DNA from: Murinocardiopsis flavida
Lineage (GTDB): Bacteria; Actinomycetota; Actinomycetes; Streptosporangiales; Streptosporangiaceae
Assembly: GCF_003014485.1 (NCBI RefSeq)
Contig: NZ_PYGA01000021.1
Location: 62,001-126,000, forward strand
Direction: 5' to 3'
Length of the DNA: 64,000 nucleotides
Positions within the stretch are counted from its first letter, which is position 1; each line of letters opens with the position of its first letter. This document shows positions 18,118 to 26,089 of the stretch, in pieces. Position numbers and translations under genes: made by a program. The notes beneath the pieces were generated by a model that did no database searches, was not told the DNA's origin, and worked only from the letters and a program-made list of their open reading frames with translations.

Positions 18118-19287
18118 CTAGTCGGGGGAGAACGACGGGTCGTCGGCGGCGTCGCGCACGACCAGCGTCGGGTCACCGGGCAGCACGGCACCGAGTGCCA
18201 GTGGCTTGCGGGCGTCGGCCCGGTGGGTGAGGAAGCCCGCTGCTGCCGCCATGGTCGGCGCGGCAGAGGAGGACACGGCGCCGGTGGACTCGGCGCCCTT
18301 GTTCCAGTGGGGTGCACCGGGGTCGGCCGCACCGGCGTCGTCGCCGGAACCGCCGTCGCGGTGGTCCCCGGGGTCCGCCGACGTGGCGTCGGCGAACTGG
18401 GCGTAGAGGTCGCGCTTCGCGGCGCGGTCGAGCGTTGCGGTGTGCGCGGTGTGCTTCTTCGCCGCGGACCGCGAGGTACGGGTGTCGTGCTGGGCCGGGC
18501 GTTCGGGCCGGTCGCGGTGCTCGGCACCGCTGCCTCCGCCGCCGTTGCCATCGCCGCGGGTCAGGCCCGTGATGTGCCCGACCGCCGAGCCCGCCTCACT
18601 GTTCTCGAGCTCGCGCCCCAGGCCGGGGCCGAGTCCCTTGGACGATGAGAGGCCGTCGGCGACCTTGCCGGTCAGACCGGGCTTGCCCAGTGCTCCTTCG
18701 GCGCGGTCGCCGACATCGGAGCCTGCGCGGACGGTCGAGGTCAGGACCTCGCCGGCGCCCTTGGCGGTGGAGTCGACGGTCGACCGCGCGGCCTTGCCCG
18801 TCCCGGTGGTGACCGTGGACAGCGAGGACGCTGCGCGCTCGGTGTCGGTGACGGCCCCGAGCGTGCGCCCGACGGCCGAACCTTCGGCGGGGCCGCCGCC
18901 CTGCGGGGCGGCCTGCTCCGGCTCGGGTGCCGGCTCGGTCTCGGGTGCCGGCTCGGGCGCGGACTCCTGCTGCTGCGGCTCGGGCGCTGACTCCTGCTGC
19001 TGCGGCTGGGGCGCCGGAGCGGCGGGCTGCGCCGCGGGCTTCGGTGCGGGTGCCGCCTCGACGCCCCCCTGCTCGGCCTGGTCCTGCGGACCGGGCTGGA
19101 CGAGCGAGGAGAGCTGCCCGGGCGCCTCGGCGTCGAGGCCGTCGGCGAACGCGGGCGCGGCGCCGACGAGCAGCCATCCGGCCGCCGCGACACCACCCAG
19201 GGTGATCACGCGCCGCACGGTGGGACCCATGAGCGAGCGAACCGCGCGCACGGGACTGACCCGCCGCTTTCGGTTCGTGACCGCCAT
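18118..19287 (-). CDS. Secreted Pro/Ala/Gln-rich protein of unknown function
   Basis: 389 residues from ATG 19287, which has GGAGGAG upstream; a longer frame to 19353 lacks one. The N-terminus is basic with one hydrophobic segment ending APAFA-DG, a signal peptide. A low-complexity region follows (two QQQESAPEP units, then PAPE-rich), then a Ser/Thr/Gly region and a His/Asp-rich C-terminal part. There is no sorting motif or second membrane segment. It is next to two chaplin-like genes in the same orientation, so a cell-surface role is likely, but I recognise no family. Confidence 0.7.
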   Translation of the reverse strand: MAVTNRKRRVSPVRAVRSLMGPTVRRVITLGGVAAAGWLLVGAAPAFADGLDAEAPGQLSSLVQPGPQDQAEQGGVEAAPAPKPAAQPAAPAPQPQQQESAPEPQQQESAPEPAPETEPAPEPEQAAPQGGGPAEGSAVGRTLGAVTDTERAASSLSTVTTGTGKAARSTVDSTAKGAGEVLTSTVRAGSDVGDRAEGALGKPGLTGKVADGLSSSKGLGPGLGRELENSEAGSAVGHITGLTRGDGNGGGGSGAEHRDRPERPAQHDTRTSRSAAKKHTAHTATLDRAAKRDLYAQFADATSADPGDHRDGGSGDDAGAADPGAPHWNKGAESTGAVSSSAAPTMAAAAGFLTHRADARKPLALGAVLPGDPTLVVRDAADDPSFSPD

Positions 19288-19530
19288 GGATACTCCTCCG
19301 AACGGAATAAGTCGGTGTGCCCGCGAGGGCCCGTCCGCAATCACGGAGAGCAACCTCTTGAGCTGAAAGTAACCGTAGCATTACCGTCCGCGCATGGCGC
19401 AAGCGGAACGAGGAAACACGCCGAAAGAAGTCCGGCGCGTCCCACCGCTCCCGGCGCCCCGGTGGGCCGGACCCGTTGCGCGGCAGGGATTCCCGCGTTC
19501 CGGTCCGGCCCGGGCGGGGCCGCGAAAAAT

Positions 19531-20847
19531 TCAGCTCAGTTCGATGAACCGGTCCAGCACGCGCGCGCCGAACCGCAGGCCCTCGACCGGCACACGCTCG
19601 TCCACGCCGTGGAACATGCCGGCGAAGTCGAGCTCCGGCGGCAGCTTCAGCGGCGAGAACCCGTAGTTGCGGATCCCCAGCTTCTGGAAGCTCTTGGCGT
19701 CGGTGCCGCCCGACAGGCAGTACGGAACGGTGAGCGCGCCCGGGTCCTCCGCGCGCAGCGCCGCCGACATCGCGGAGACGAGGCCGCCCTCGAACTCGGT
19801 CTCCACAGCGGGCAGGCACTGGATGAACTCGCGGCTGACCTTGGGGCCGAGCAGCCGGTCGATCTCCGCGAAGTACTCGTCCTCCAGGCCCGGCAGGAAC
19901 CGGCCGTCGACCTGCGCGGTGGCGGTCCCCGGGATGACGTTCGCCTTGTAGCCGCCGTCGAGCACCGTGGGGTTGACGCTGTTGCGCAGCGTCGCGCCGA
20001 TCATCTTGGCGATCGGGCCGAGGCGCGCGACGGTCGCCTCGACGTCGTCCTCCTCGAACTCGATGCCGAACGCCTCGCACACCTCCTCGAGGAACACCCG
20101 CACGGTCTTGGTCAGCCGGATGGGGAACTCGTGCCGGCCCAGGCGCGCGACGGCCTCGGCGAGTTCGGTGACCGCGTTGTCGTCGTTGACCATCGAGCCG
20201 TGCCCGGCGGTGCCGCGCGCGGTCAGCTTCATCCACGCGATGCCCTTCTCCGCCGTCTCGATGAGGTACATGCGCTTGTCGGCGCCGTAGGTGACGCTGA
20301 AACCGCCCACCTCGCTGATGGCGTCGCTGCAATCGGCGACCAGCTCCGGGTGCTCCTCGACGAGGAACTGCCCGCCCCACGTCCCCCCGGCCTCCTCGTC
20401 GGCGAGGAACGCCAGCACGATGTCGCGCGGGGGCACCCGCCCGGCGCGCATGCGCTCGCGGACCACGGCGAGCATCATGGCGTCCATGTCCTTCATGTCG
20501 ACGGCGCCGCGGCCCCACACGCAGCCGTCGGCGACCTCCCCGCCGAACGGGTCGCGGGTCCAGTCGGCGGCGTGGGCGGGGACCACGTCCAGGTGCCCGT
20601 GGATCAGCAGCGGCGGCCGCGACGGATCGGCCCCCGCGATCCGCGCCACCAGGTTGGACCGGCCGGGGTGCCGCTCATAGATGCGCGACTCCACCCCGAC
20701 CTCGTCCAGCTTCTCCGCGACGTACTCCGCCGCCACCCGCTCCCCGGGCCCCGAGTGGTCCCCGAAGTTCGACGTGTCGATCGCGATCAGCTCCCGGCAC
20801 AGGTCCACCACCTCGTCCTCCGCCGCCCGCACACTGTCGCCGGCCAT
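19531..20847 (-). CDS. M20/M25/M40 family zinc peptidase
   Basis: 438 residues. The motifs run in family order: LIHGHLDVVPA (metal His, catalytic Asp), WGRGAVDMKD (bridging Asp), ADEEAGG (general-base Glu), ISEVGG, the lid-domain GTAGHGS and the final FHGVDERVP (metal His). The protein is intact and cytosolic. Homologues of this size act as carboxypeptidases or dipeptidases on small peptides. It stands alone, divergent from the tRNA-Leu. It is only distantly similar to the M20 protein at 2.3 kb. Confidence 0.9.
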   Translation of the reverse strand: MAGDSVRAAEDEVVDLCRELIAIDTSNFGDHSGPGERVAAEYVAEKLDEVGVESRIYERHPGRSNLVARIAGADPSRPPLLIHGHLDVVPAHAADWTRDPFGGEVADGCVWGRGAVDMKDMDAMMLAVVRERMRAGRVPPRDIVLAFLADEEAGGTWGGQFLVEEHPELVADCSDAISEVGGFSVTYGADKRMYLIETAEKGIAWMKLTARGTAGHGSMVNDDNAVTELAEAVARLGRHEFPIRLTKTVRVFLEEVCEAFGIEFEEDDVEATVARLGPIAKMIGATLRNSVNPTVLDGGYKANVIPGTATAQVDGRFLPGLEDEYFAEIDRLLGPKVSREFIQCLPAVETEFEGGLVSAMSAALRAEDPGALTVPYCLSGGTDAKSFQKLGIRNYGFSPLKLPPELDFAGMFHGVDERVPVEGLRFGARVLDRFIELS

Positions 20848-20980
20848 GCCCGATCAACTCCTCACTCACCATCACGTGCAAGACACCCACCATGCTGCCG
20901 CCTCCCCGAAAACCGGGTTCGGGCAACCCAGGAGGTTTGCTATGGTTATCCGTGTCCGGCGCACAGCGCCGACGCCTCCG

Positions 20981-21066
20981 GTCCGGGTGGCGGAATAGGT
21001 AGACGCGCTAGCTTGAGGTGCTAGTGCCCTTTACGGGGCATGGGGGTTCAAGTCCCCCCTCGGACA
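20981..21066 (+). tRNA. tRNA-Leu (anticodon GAG)
   Basis: A full cloverleaf with the long variable arm of class II tRNAs: acceptor GTCCGGG with CTCGGAC (one G-T pair), anticodon stem CTAGC/GCTAG around TTGAGGT giving anticodon GAG, variable stem TGCCC...GGGCA, T stem GGGGG/CCCCC around TTCAAGT, discriminator A. CCA is not encoded. Its last bases (21053-21068) recur at 25487 and 28311, so it is the likely attachment site of the elements to its right. Confidence 0.95.
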
Positions 21067-21068
21067 CA
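21053..21068 (+). repeat. Attachment-site core at the tRNA 3' end
   Basis: TCCCCCCTCGGACACA spans the T-arm and acceptor 3' strand of tRNA-Leu. The same 16 bases occur at 28311-28326 and the first 15 at 25487-25501. Reuse of a tRNA 3' end beside recombinase remnants is the usual picture of attL/attR sites. Confidence 0.75.
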
Positions 21069-21080
21069 AGCTTTTGTACG

Positions 21081-21137
21081 TCTCGTGCGAGTCGAGCTTC
21101 GCCTCGGCTCGCACTTTGCGTTCCACGGGATGTAGGT
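21081..21137. repeat. Dispersed 57 bp repeat with hairpin, copy 1
   Basis: The first 34 bases, 21081-21114, are identical to 46801-46834, and similarity continues for about 23 more. The identical part folds as GTGCGAG...CTCGCAC with a further CGAG/CTCG pairing. On the minus strand it encodes the recombinase tail VRAEAKLDSHE. Both copies lie between convergent transcripts and may act as terminators. Confidence 0.8.
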
Positions 21138-21208
21138 CAGTCGCAGATCGAGCCCTGAGTAGAGTTCGTCCGCCTGTCGGATCATTGTGGTTCCGCTGCC
21201 GGTGGCCC

Positions 21209-22150
21209 TCAGTCTTTGCCGACCGTTCCGACCCCCCGGACGCCGTGGGGGACGATGGCGACGGGAACGCTGGCACTGCGAAGCACACGCTGGCTCACTG
21301 ATCCAAGGAAGAGACCGCGGACACCGCCCCGGCCGCGGGATCCGAGAACCACCAGGTCCGCCTTGGCGCCCTCGGCCAGAAGCGCTTCCACTGGGTCCGC
21401 TCGTGTGCAGAGCACGGTGATGTCGATGGCGTGGGTGGTGGCTTCCCCTGCTTCCGCGATCATGTCCGCGACCAGATCCTTCGACAGGTGTTCGGGCAGC
21501 CTGTCGGGCGCGGGCCCTCCCATAGAGACCAGTGACTGGGCAGCGAACGGAGTGGGCGCTTCCATACTGTTGACCACCACCAAAGAGGCGTCCGCGGTCC
21601 CGGCCCCCTGCTCCAGGGCGAATACCAGCGCCCGCTGCGAGCACTCGGAGCCGTCCACCCCCACTACGGTCCGTCTCGGCTCGGTGCTGGGGGCCCTGCC
21701 GCGCGTACCGTGGACCACGATCACCGGACAGGTGGCCTGAGCGACCAGCCGGACACTCGTCGACCCCAGGAAGGCCGTGCCCAGTGCGCCCAGGCCGCGT
21801 GAGCCGACGACGACCAGGTCCGCGGGCGTGGACTGCCGCATCAGGGCCACAGCAGGTTTCTCCAAGGCCAGGAGCGTCTCGACCGGTCCGGTGAACCGCT
21901 GTGTGCGCGCGTGTTCGGCCGCTTCTGCGAGAACGTGCTCGGCGTGCGCGACCGCCGTGTCGGACGGGGCCAAGCGGAACACCCCGGTGTTCTCCAGTTG
22001 CGCCAGCGGCACCGACAGGGCGTAGACCACGACCAGAGGAACGTTTCGCCGACCGGCTTGTGCTGTCGCCCAGATCAGCGCCTCCTGTGCTGGGGACGAT
22101 CCGTCGACCCCCACGAGCACCTTCGACGGGGCGGCCGTGTTGTCGACCAT
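21209..22150 (-). CDS. Universal stress protein, two UspA domains
   Basis: 313 residues, two tandem USP domains. Each opens with a strand ending VGVDGS (residues 12-17 and again near 165) and closes with the nucleotide-binding pattern G-x2-G-x9-GS/T (GSRGLGALGTAFLGSTS; GSRGRGGVRGLFLGSVS). Such tandem USPs bind ATP and are induced under hypoxia or stationary phase. A GAAGGAG ribosome-binding site precedes ATG 22150. Whether it belongs to the old chromosome or arrived with the elements at the tRNA is unclear. Confidence 0.92.
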   Translation of the reverse strand: MVDNTAAPSKVLVGVDGSSPAQEALIWATAQAGRRNVPLVVVYALSVPLAQLENTGVFRLAPSDTAVAHAEHVLAEAAEHARTQRFTGPVETLLALEKPAVALMRQSTPADLVVVGSRGLGALGTAFLGSTSVRLVAQATCPVIVVHGTRGRAPSTEPRRTVVGVDGSECSQRALVFALEQGAGTADASLVVVNSMEAPTPFAAQSLVSMGGPAPDRLPEHLSKDLVADMIAEAGEATTHAIDITVLCTRADPVEALLAEGAKADLVVLGSRGRGGVRGLFLGSVSQRVLRSASVPVAIVPHGVRGVGTVGKD

Positions 22151-22474
22151 GCCCGACTCCTTCGTGAAAACGGTCGGCGTAGTCTGCCGTACTCCTGTGT
22201 CTTCCGTTCAGCCAACGCGGGAAAACATTCCTGAACTGCTCTTTTGCGGTCTCGTGACTATGAAGGGTCCGAAGTTCTTGTGATCCTTGTTGCGATGGAA
22301 CGGGGACAACGAGCGGGTGTGACCGTGGCCGGCTTCATCGCCCCGGCAGCCCTTGCGGCCTCGGTACTCCTGCCCAAGCTCGCCCTACGTGGCAACCGTG
22401 GCAGCGTCTGGCGCCGCACCACACTGGGTGCGCGGGTGTTCCGGGCCATGACGCGCCTGCGCGCGCTGCCGGCG

Positions 22475-23224
22475 ATGAGCATGGTCGTCGCGGCCCCGAG
22501 CGACCGCAGGCTCCAGCGGACCTCCCGCACCGCCAAGGACCCCGTCAAACTGCGCCGCGCGATCGTGGTGATGATGTCGGTCCAAGGACAATCAGTCCCC
22601 GACATCACCCCGCTCATGCAGGTCAGCTCCGATTACGTGCGCCAGGTGGTCCACACGTTCAACGAGCGGGGTTCGAAGCGCTGGACCCAAAATGGAGCCG
22701 AGTCCCGGCCCCGGCGATCAGTGACAGGACACGCGAGCACCTGCGCCGGATCCTGCGTGACCAAGGCGTCAGTTGGCAGTCCACCACCACGTGGAAGACC
22801 TCGAACGACCCCGATTTCCTCGCCAAGATGCAGCGGGTGCTGGAACTGGACGAGCACCCGCCCGCCGGCGGGCGGGTGGTCTGCGTCGATGAGTTCGGGC
22901 CGCTGAACCTGATGCCGCGCTCGGGCAAGCGGTGGCGGCCGCAGGGACGCCCAGCGCGGCTGCGCGCCGGCCAGCGGCTGTATGTGGTCCTGGACAACTA
23001 CTCCCCGCATCGTCACCCGCAGGTCCGGGCCTGGGCCGCGGACAACGACGTGGAACTGGTGTTCCTGCCGACCTATGGGTCGTGGCTGAACCGGATCGAG
23101 TCGGAGATCGCCGCGCTGCGCTACTACGCGCTCAACGGCACCGATCACCGCAGTCACGCGGAGCGGAACGCGGCGATCGGTGCCTATGTGCGCTACCGCA
23201 ACCGGCGGGCGCGGCCCAAGATCA
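22475..23224 (+). pseudogene. IS630-family transposase, frameshifted and internally deleted
   Basis: The first frame gives a helix-turn-helix N-terminus (PVKLRRAIVVMMSVQGQSV, VSSDYVRQVVHTFNERG). The reading frame then shifts and continues with DDE-type catalytic stretches: VCVDEFGPLNLMPR, YVVLDNYSPH and SWLNRIESEIAALRYYALNG. Compared with full IS630 transposases, blocks are missing after the helix-turn-helix and between the first and second catalytic regions. The element cannot transpose. Its right edge cuts into the cation-exchanger gene at about 23225. Confidence 0.85.
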
Positions 23225-23741
23225 GCTTCGCTCGGAGTTCACCGACCGCGAGATTGAGCACGTCCAGGCTGTTGCCTCCGATGACGGCCGACACCGCCAG
23301 GATCATCGCACCTCGGCGCACTGCGGCGATCGCCGTCACGGTCTCCGGCAATGCGTTGACCAGCCCCATGAACACGGCTCCCACAAAGCCCGCACTGAGC
23401 CCGGTCGAGGCCACGATCACCTCGGCGGCCTCGGCGATGATCCAGCCCCCTGCGGCCACAACGGCCCCGACCGCGATGAACTGCGCCCACAACGCACCAG
23501 CGCCGCGGAGCCCCGGCTGAACCGACGCCGCGCTCACCGCTGTCATGACGATTCCGGACGACGACGTGGCGAGCCCGAAGAACACCGCGCCGAAGACCGC
23601 TTCGCCCCATCCCGTCCGGTCGGCCAGCACATCGCCGAGCCCGGCCATCCGGACGCTCCCCACCACCGTGGCCGCGGCTGCGATCACGAACAACGCAATG
23701 CTCCACCCCAGCGGCCACGGAGGGCTGGGCAGCTCGAACAC
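23225..23741 (-). pseudogene. Truncated sodium/calcium-exchanger family gene
   Basis: About 170 residues of a cation antiporter. The N-terminal segment WSIALFVIAAAATVVGSV with FGLATSSSGIVMT and the second alpha-repeat region FVGAVFMGLVNALPETVT with GGNSLDVLNL are present. The stretch normally separating the two repeats is reduced to a few residues (an in-frame deletion after MTAVSAAS), and the C-terminus runs straight into IS630 sequence. It is therefore a non-functional remnant. It is divergent from the CorC-type gene. Confidence 0.75.
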
Positions 23742-24048
23742 CCCACTCCGATCGGTTCCGCGTACCGGCCCGCCTTACTACCCGCTCAGCCACCGCCCAA
23801 TACGCCAGGGACGCTCCGGAACCCTGTGGGCAGTACGGTGGGGATGAGTCACGTGCCTCGCGGGCGGTTACCCCGGTGCCAGGCCCGGGTCCCGGCCCGG
23901 CTGCCCCACCACCTCCGGCGCCCCGCACCGGCCTCGCATGAAGCGAACCGACCCGTCTCCAGGAATCAGGAATCAGGACTACGGTGCCCGAGCCCGCAGA
24001 CAGCAGCATCCACTCTCAGCAGTCGACCGCGCGTGAGGACCGAGCCTG
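23742..24048. other. Non-coding gap
   Basis: 307 bases between the broken exchanger and the CorC-type gene. I see no gene, repeat or hairpin of note; it must contain the CorC promoter. Confidence 0.5.
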
Positions 24049-25320
24049 ATGGACGCCGGAACGTGGGTCAACATCGCGCTCGTCGTCGCCTTCGTCCTTC
24101 TGGGTGGACTGTTCGCCGGTACGGAACTCGCGCTGGTGTCTCTCCGGGAGAGCCAGTTGCGCCAATTGGAGCGGAGGAACGCGCGCGGGGCCAAGGTCGC
24201 CGCCGTCGCGCGCAACCCCAACCGGTTCCTCTCGGCAGTGCAAATCGGTGTCACCGTCACCGGCTTCTTCTCCGCCGCCTACGGCGCCTCGACCCTGGCG
24301 CCCGACTTCGCCCCGCTGCTGGTCGGTGCCGGACTCCCGCAGAGCGCTGCCGACGGCACGGCCCTGGTGGCGCTCACCCTGCTCATCGCCTACCTTTCGC
24401 TCGTCCTGGGCGAGCTGGTGCCCAAACGCTTCGCCTTGCAGCGCTCAGTCGGCATCGCGCTGGTCGTCGCCCCGCCCCTGGACCGGTTCGCCATCCTGAT
24501 GCGCCCGGTCATCTGGCTGCTGTCGGTCTCCACCAACATGGTGGTCCGCCTCTTGGGGGGCGACCCCACCACCAGGAGCGAGGAGGTCAGCCGTGAGGAA
24601 CTGCGCGAGATGGTCTCGGCCAACGAGGACCTGGCCCGCGACGAACGCGACATCGTCGCCGACGTGTTCCAGGTCGCCGACAGGACGCTGCGCGAGGTCA
24701 TGCGCCCCCGCGTCGAAGTCGCGTTCCTCCCGGCCGACATGTCGCCGACGGAGGCGAAGCGGCACGTGGCGGGCCAGCCCTACTCCCGCTATCCGATCAC
24801 CGGCGACGACACCGACGACGTCATCGGGTTCCTGCATGTGCGCGACCTGCTCACCGACCACCCGGCAGAGACGGCACTGCGCGAGGTGATGCGGCCCATC
24901 GTCGCCCTGCCCACCAGCAACCTCACGCTCCCCTCACTGACCGACATGCGCAACGAGGGCACCCATATCGCCGTGGTCGTCAACGAGTACGGCGGCACAG
25001 CCGGGATCGTCACCCTGGAAGACCTGGTCGAGGAACTCATCGGTGACATCCGCGACGAGTACGACCCTGTCGAGGCTCCGGCGACCGACTCCGACGGCGC
25101 CGACACCTACGATGCCGGGCTGCGCCTGGACGAGTTCACCGAGCAGTCCGGGGTCGAGCTCGCCGAGGGCCCTTATGAGACGGTGGCAGGTTTCATCGTC
25201 ACGCGGCTACGCCGTTTGGCCCGCCAAGGCGACACGGTCACAGTCGGCGACCGCGTCCTCCGCGTCACCGAGACCTCAGGCAACCGGATCCGGCAGGTGG
25301 AGGTCCAGCGCCGAAGCTGA
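24049..25320 (+). CDS. CNNM/CorC-type membrane protein (hemolysin C family)
   Basis: 423 residues. An N-terminal DUF21 membrane domain (three to four segments; GGLFAGTELALVSL, LGELVPKRFAL), a pair of CBS domains (from about residue 215: MRPRVEVAFLPADMS and GFLHVRDLL ... VVNEYGGTAGIVTLEDLVEELIG) and a C-terminal CorC/HlyC domain (GLRLDEF ... ETVAGFIVTRLRR). Members are linked to magnesium or cobalt efflux. Despite the name they are not shown to be haemolysins. The gene is intact and starts at ATG 24049. Confidence 0.92.
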   Translation: MDAGTWVNIALVVAFVLLGGLFAGTELALVSLRESQLRQLERRNARGAKVAAVARNPNRFLSAVQIGVTVTGFFSAAYGASTLAPDFAPLLVGAGLPQSAADGTALVALTLLIAYLSLVLGELVPKRFALQRSVGIALVVAPPLDRFAILMRPVIWLLSVSTNMVVRLLGGDPTTRSEEVSREELREMVSANEDLARDERDIVADVFQVADRTLREVMRPRVEVAFLPADMSPTEAKRHVAGQPYSRYPITGDDTDDVIGFLHVRDLLTDHPAETALREVMRPIVALPTSNLTLPSLTDMRNEGTHIAVVVNEYGGTAGIVTLEDLVEELIGDIRDEYDPVEAPATDSDGADTYDAGLRLDEFTEQSGVELAEGPYETVAGFIVTRLRRLARQGDTVTVGDRVLRVTETSGNRIRQVEVQRRS

Positions 25321-25418
25321 GCGGCGGCAAGCCCGGCACGCCATCCCGCGTCGACGATCCGTTCGTGTACAGCGGCACGACTGACCTTGCTCGACGCGAT
25401 CTTGCCCGGCGACCGCGG

Positions 25419-25501
25419 ATTGCAGGTCACCGCCTGTCCAGCGCGAAGGATGTGGACAGGTCGAAGGCATGTGCCAGAGGTTGGTCTCCCCCCTCGGACA
25501 C
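25419..25501. repeat. 83 bp direct repeat, copy A, with tRNA-end core
   Basis: Matches 28243-28325 at 80 of 83 positions. The last 15 bases are the tRNA-Leu core TCCCCCCTCGGACAC. To its right lies a recombinase 3' remnant, as at the other two core copies. The left part matches the leader of the DUF2637 gene at copy B, so copy A probably marks the far end of an element that has lost that gene. Confidence 0.9.
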
Positions 25502-25846
25502 CCTCGAATTTCCTATGATGTGCGGGCTGAAGAGTACTTCAGTCCGCACTTTCTCTTCGGAAGGCTCGTACGTGAGCTTCAAACCGAGCTTGCGATACAG
25601 GTCGGCTTTGTCATCGGGATCGGCCCCGTCCAGCACGAGGTGGGAGGTTGCGTGCCCGCGTGCCTCGTCCAGGACCTGGTGCAGGTCTGGTGCCTGCTCG
25701 GCGAGCACGCCGGTGCCCTCATCGGCGTAGCGGTAGGCGGTGAAGCGGCCGATGCCGACGTCGCGGGCCAGGCAAGCGAGAGGTGCGCCGTCGCGGTAGT
25801 GGCGCAGCACGAGCGCGGGCGCCACCAGGTATTGCCGCACCTCCAA
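25427..25846 (-). pseudogene. Chimera: IS5-type transposase start joined to recombinase end
   Basis: The frame is open for 139 residues, but its halves belong to different genes. Residues 10 to about 72 (VLRHYRDGAPLACLARD, AYRYADEGTGVLAEQAPDLH, HLVLDG) are the N-terminal part of IS5-family transposases common in actinomycetes. From residue 75 (DPDDKADLYRKLGLKLTYEP, then EKVRTEV) it is the tail of a serine recombinase. No catalytic residues of either remain. The join is in frame, so a small protein could be made, but decay is the likelier reading. Confidence 0.7.
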
Positions 25847-25980
25847 CTGAGCGGGCGCGCCTGATGCGGATCCGCTTGCCTTCGGAACCCCTCACAACTC
25901 TTGGCGGCTGATGTCGCGCGCAGCACTCCGGCCCGGCAGCGTGGCTCACCGGCATGTTCCCTCTGCGTTCCACATGCCTT
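25819..25980. repeat. IS5-type left-end remnant, copy 1
   Basis: About 160 bases, spanning the first codons of the transposase fragment and its upstream flank, match 36947-37110 imperfectly but over the full length. Shared blocks include CCGCTTGCCTTCGGA and GGCGGCTGATGTCGCGCGCA. The two sites look like ends of the same kind of insertion sequence. Confidence 0.75.
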
Positions 25981-26089
25981 CTGGCAGCACAGAGGGACTC
26001 GCAGAGATCCTTGAACAGACTGCGCACCTGTCAAACTTAAGGCCACTATCCTTTGATAGAGGACAGTCCCGCGAAAGGAAAATCCGCTG

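Larger units (their letters stand above)
21031..21190 (-). pseudogene. Serine-recombinase C-terminal remnant reading into the tRNA
   Basis: The minus strand reads DELYSGLDLRLTY in one frame and then, after a frameshift, HPVERKVRAEAKLDSHE and on through the antisense of the tRNA 3' end. Endings of the form LYRQLGLRLTYHP...VRAE are typical of the C-termini of large serine recombinases of actinobacterial elements. No catalytic domain is left. The gene would have ended at the attachment site, as integrase genes commonly do. Similar remnants follow the other two core copies, and part of this one is repeated at 46.8 kb. Confidence 0.6.
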
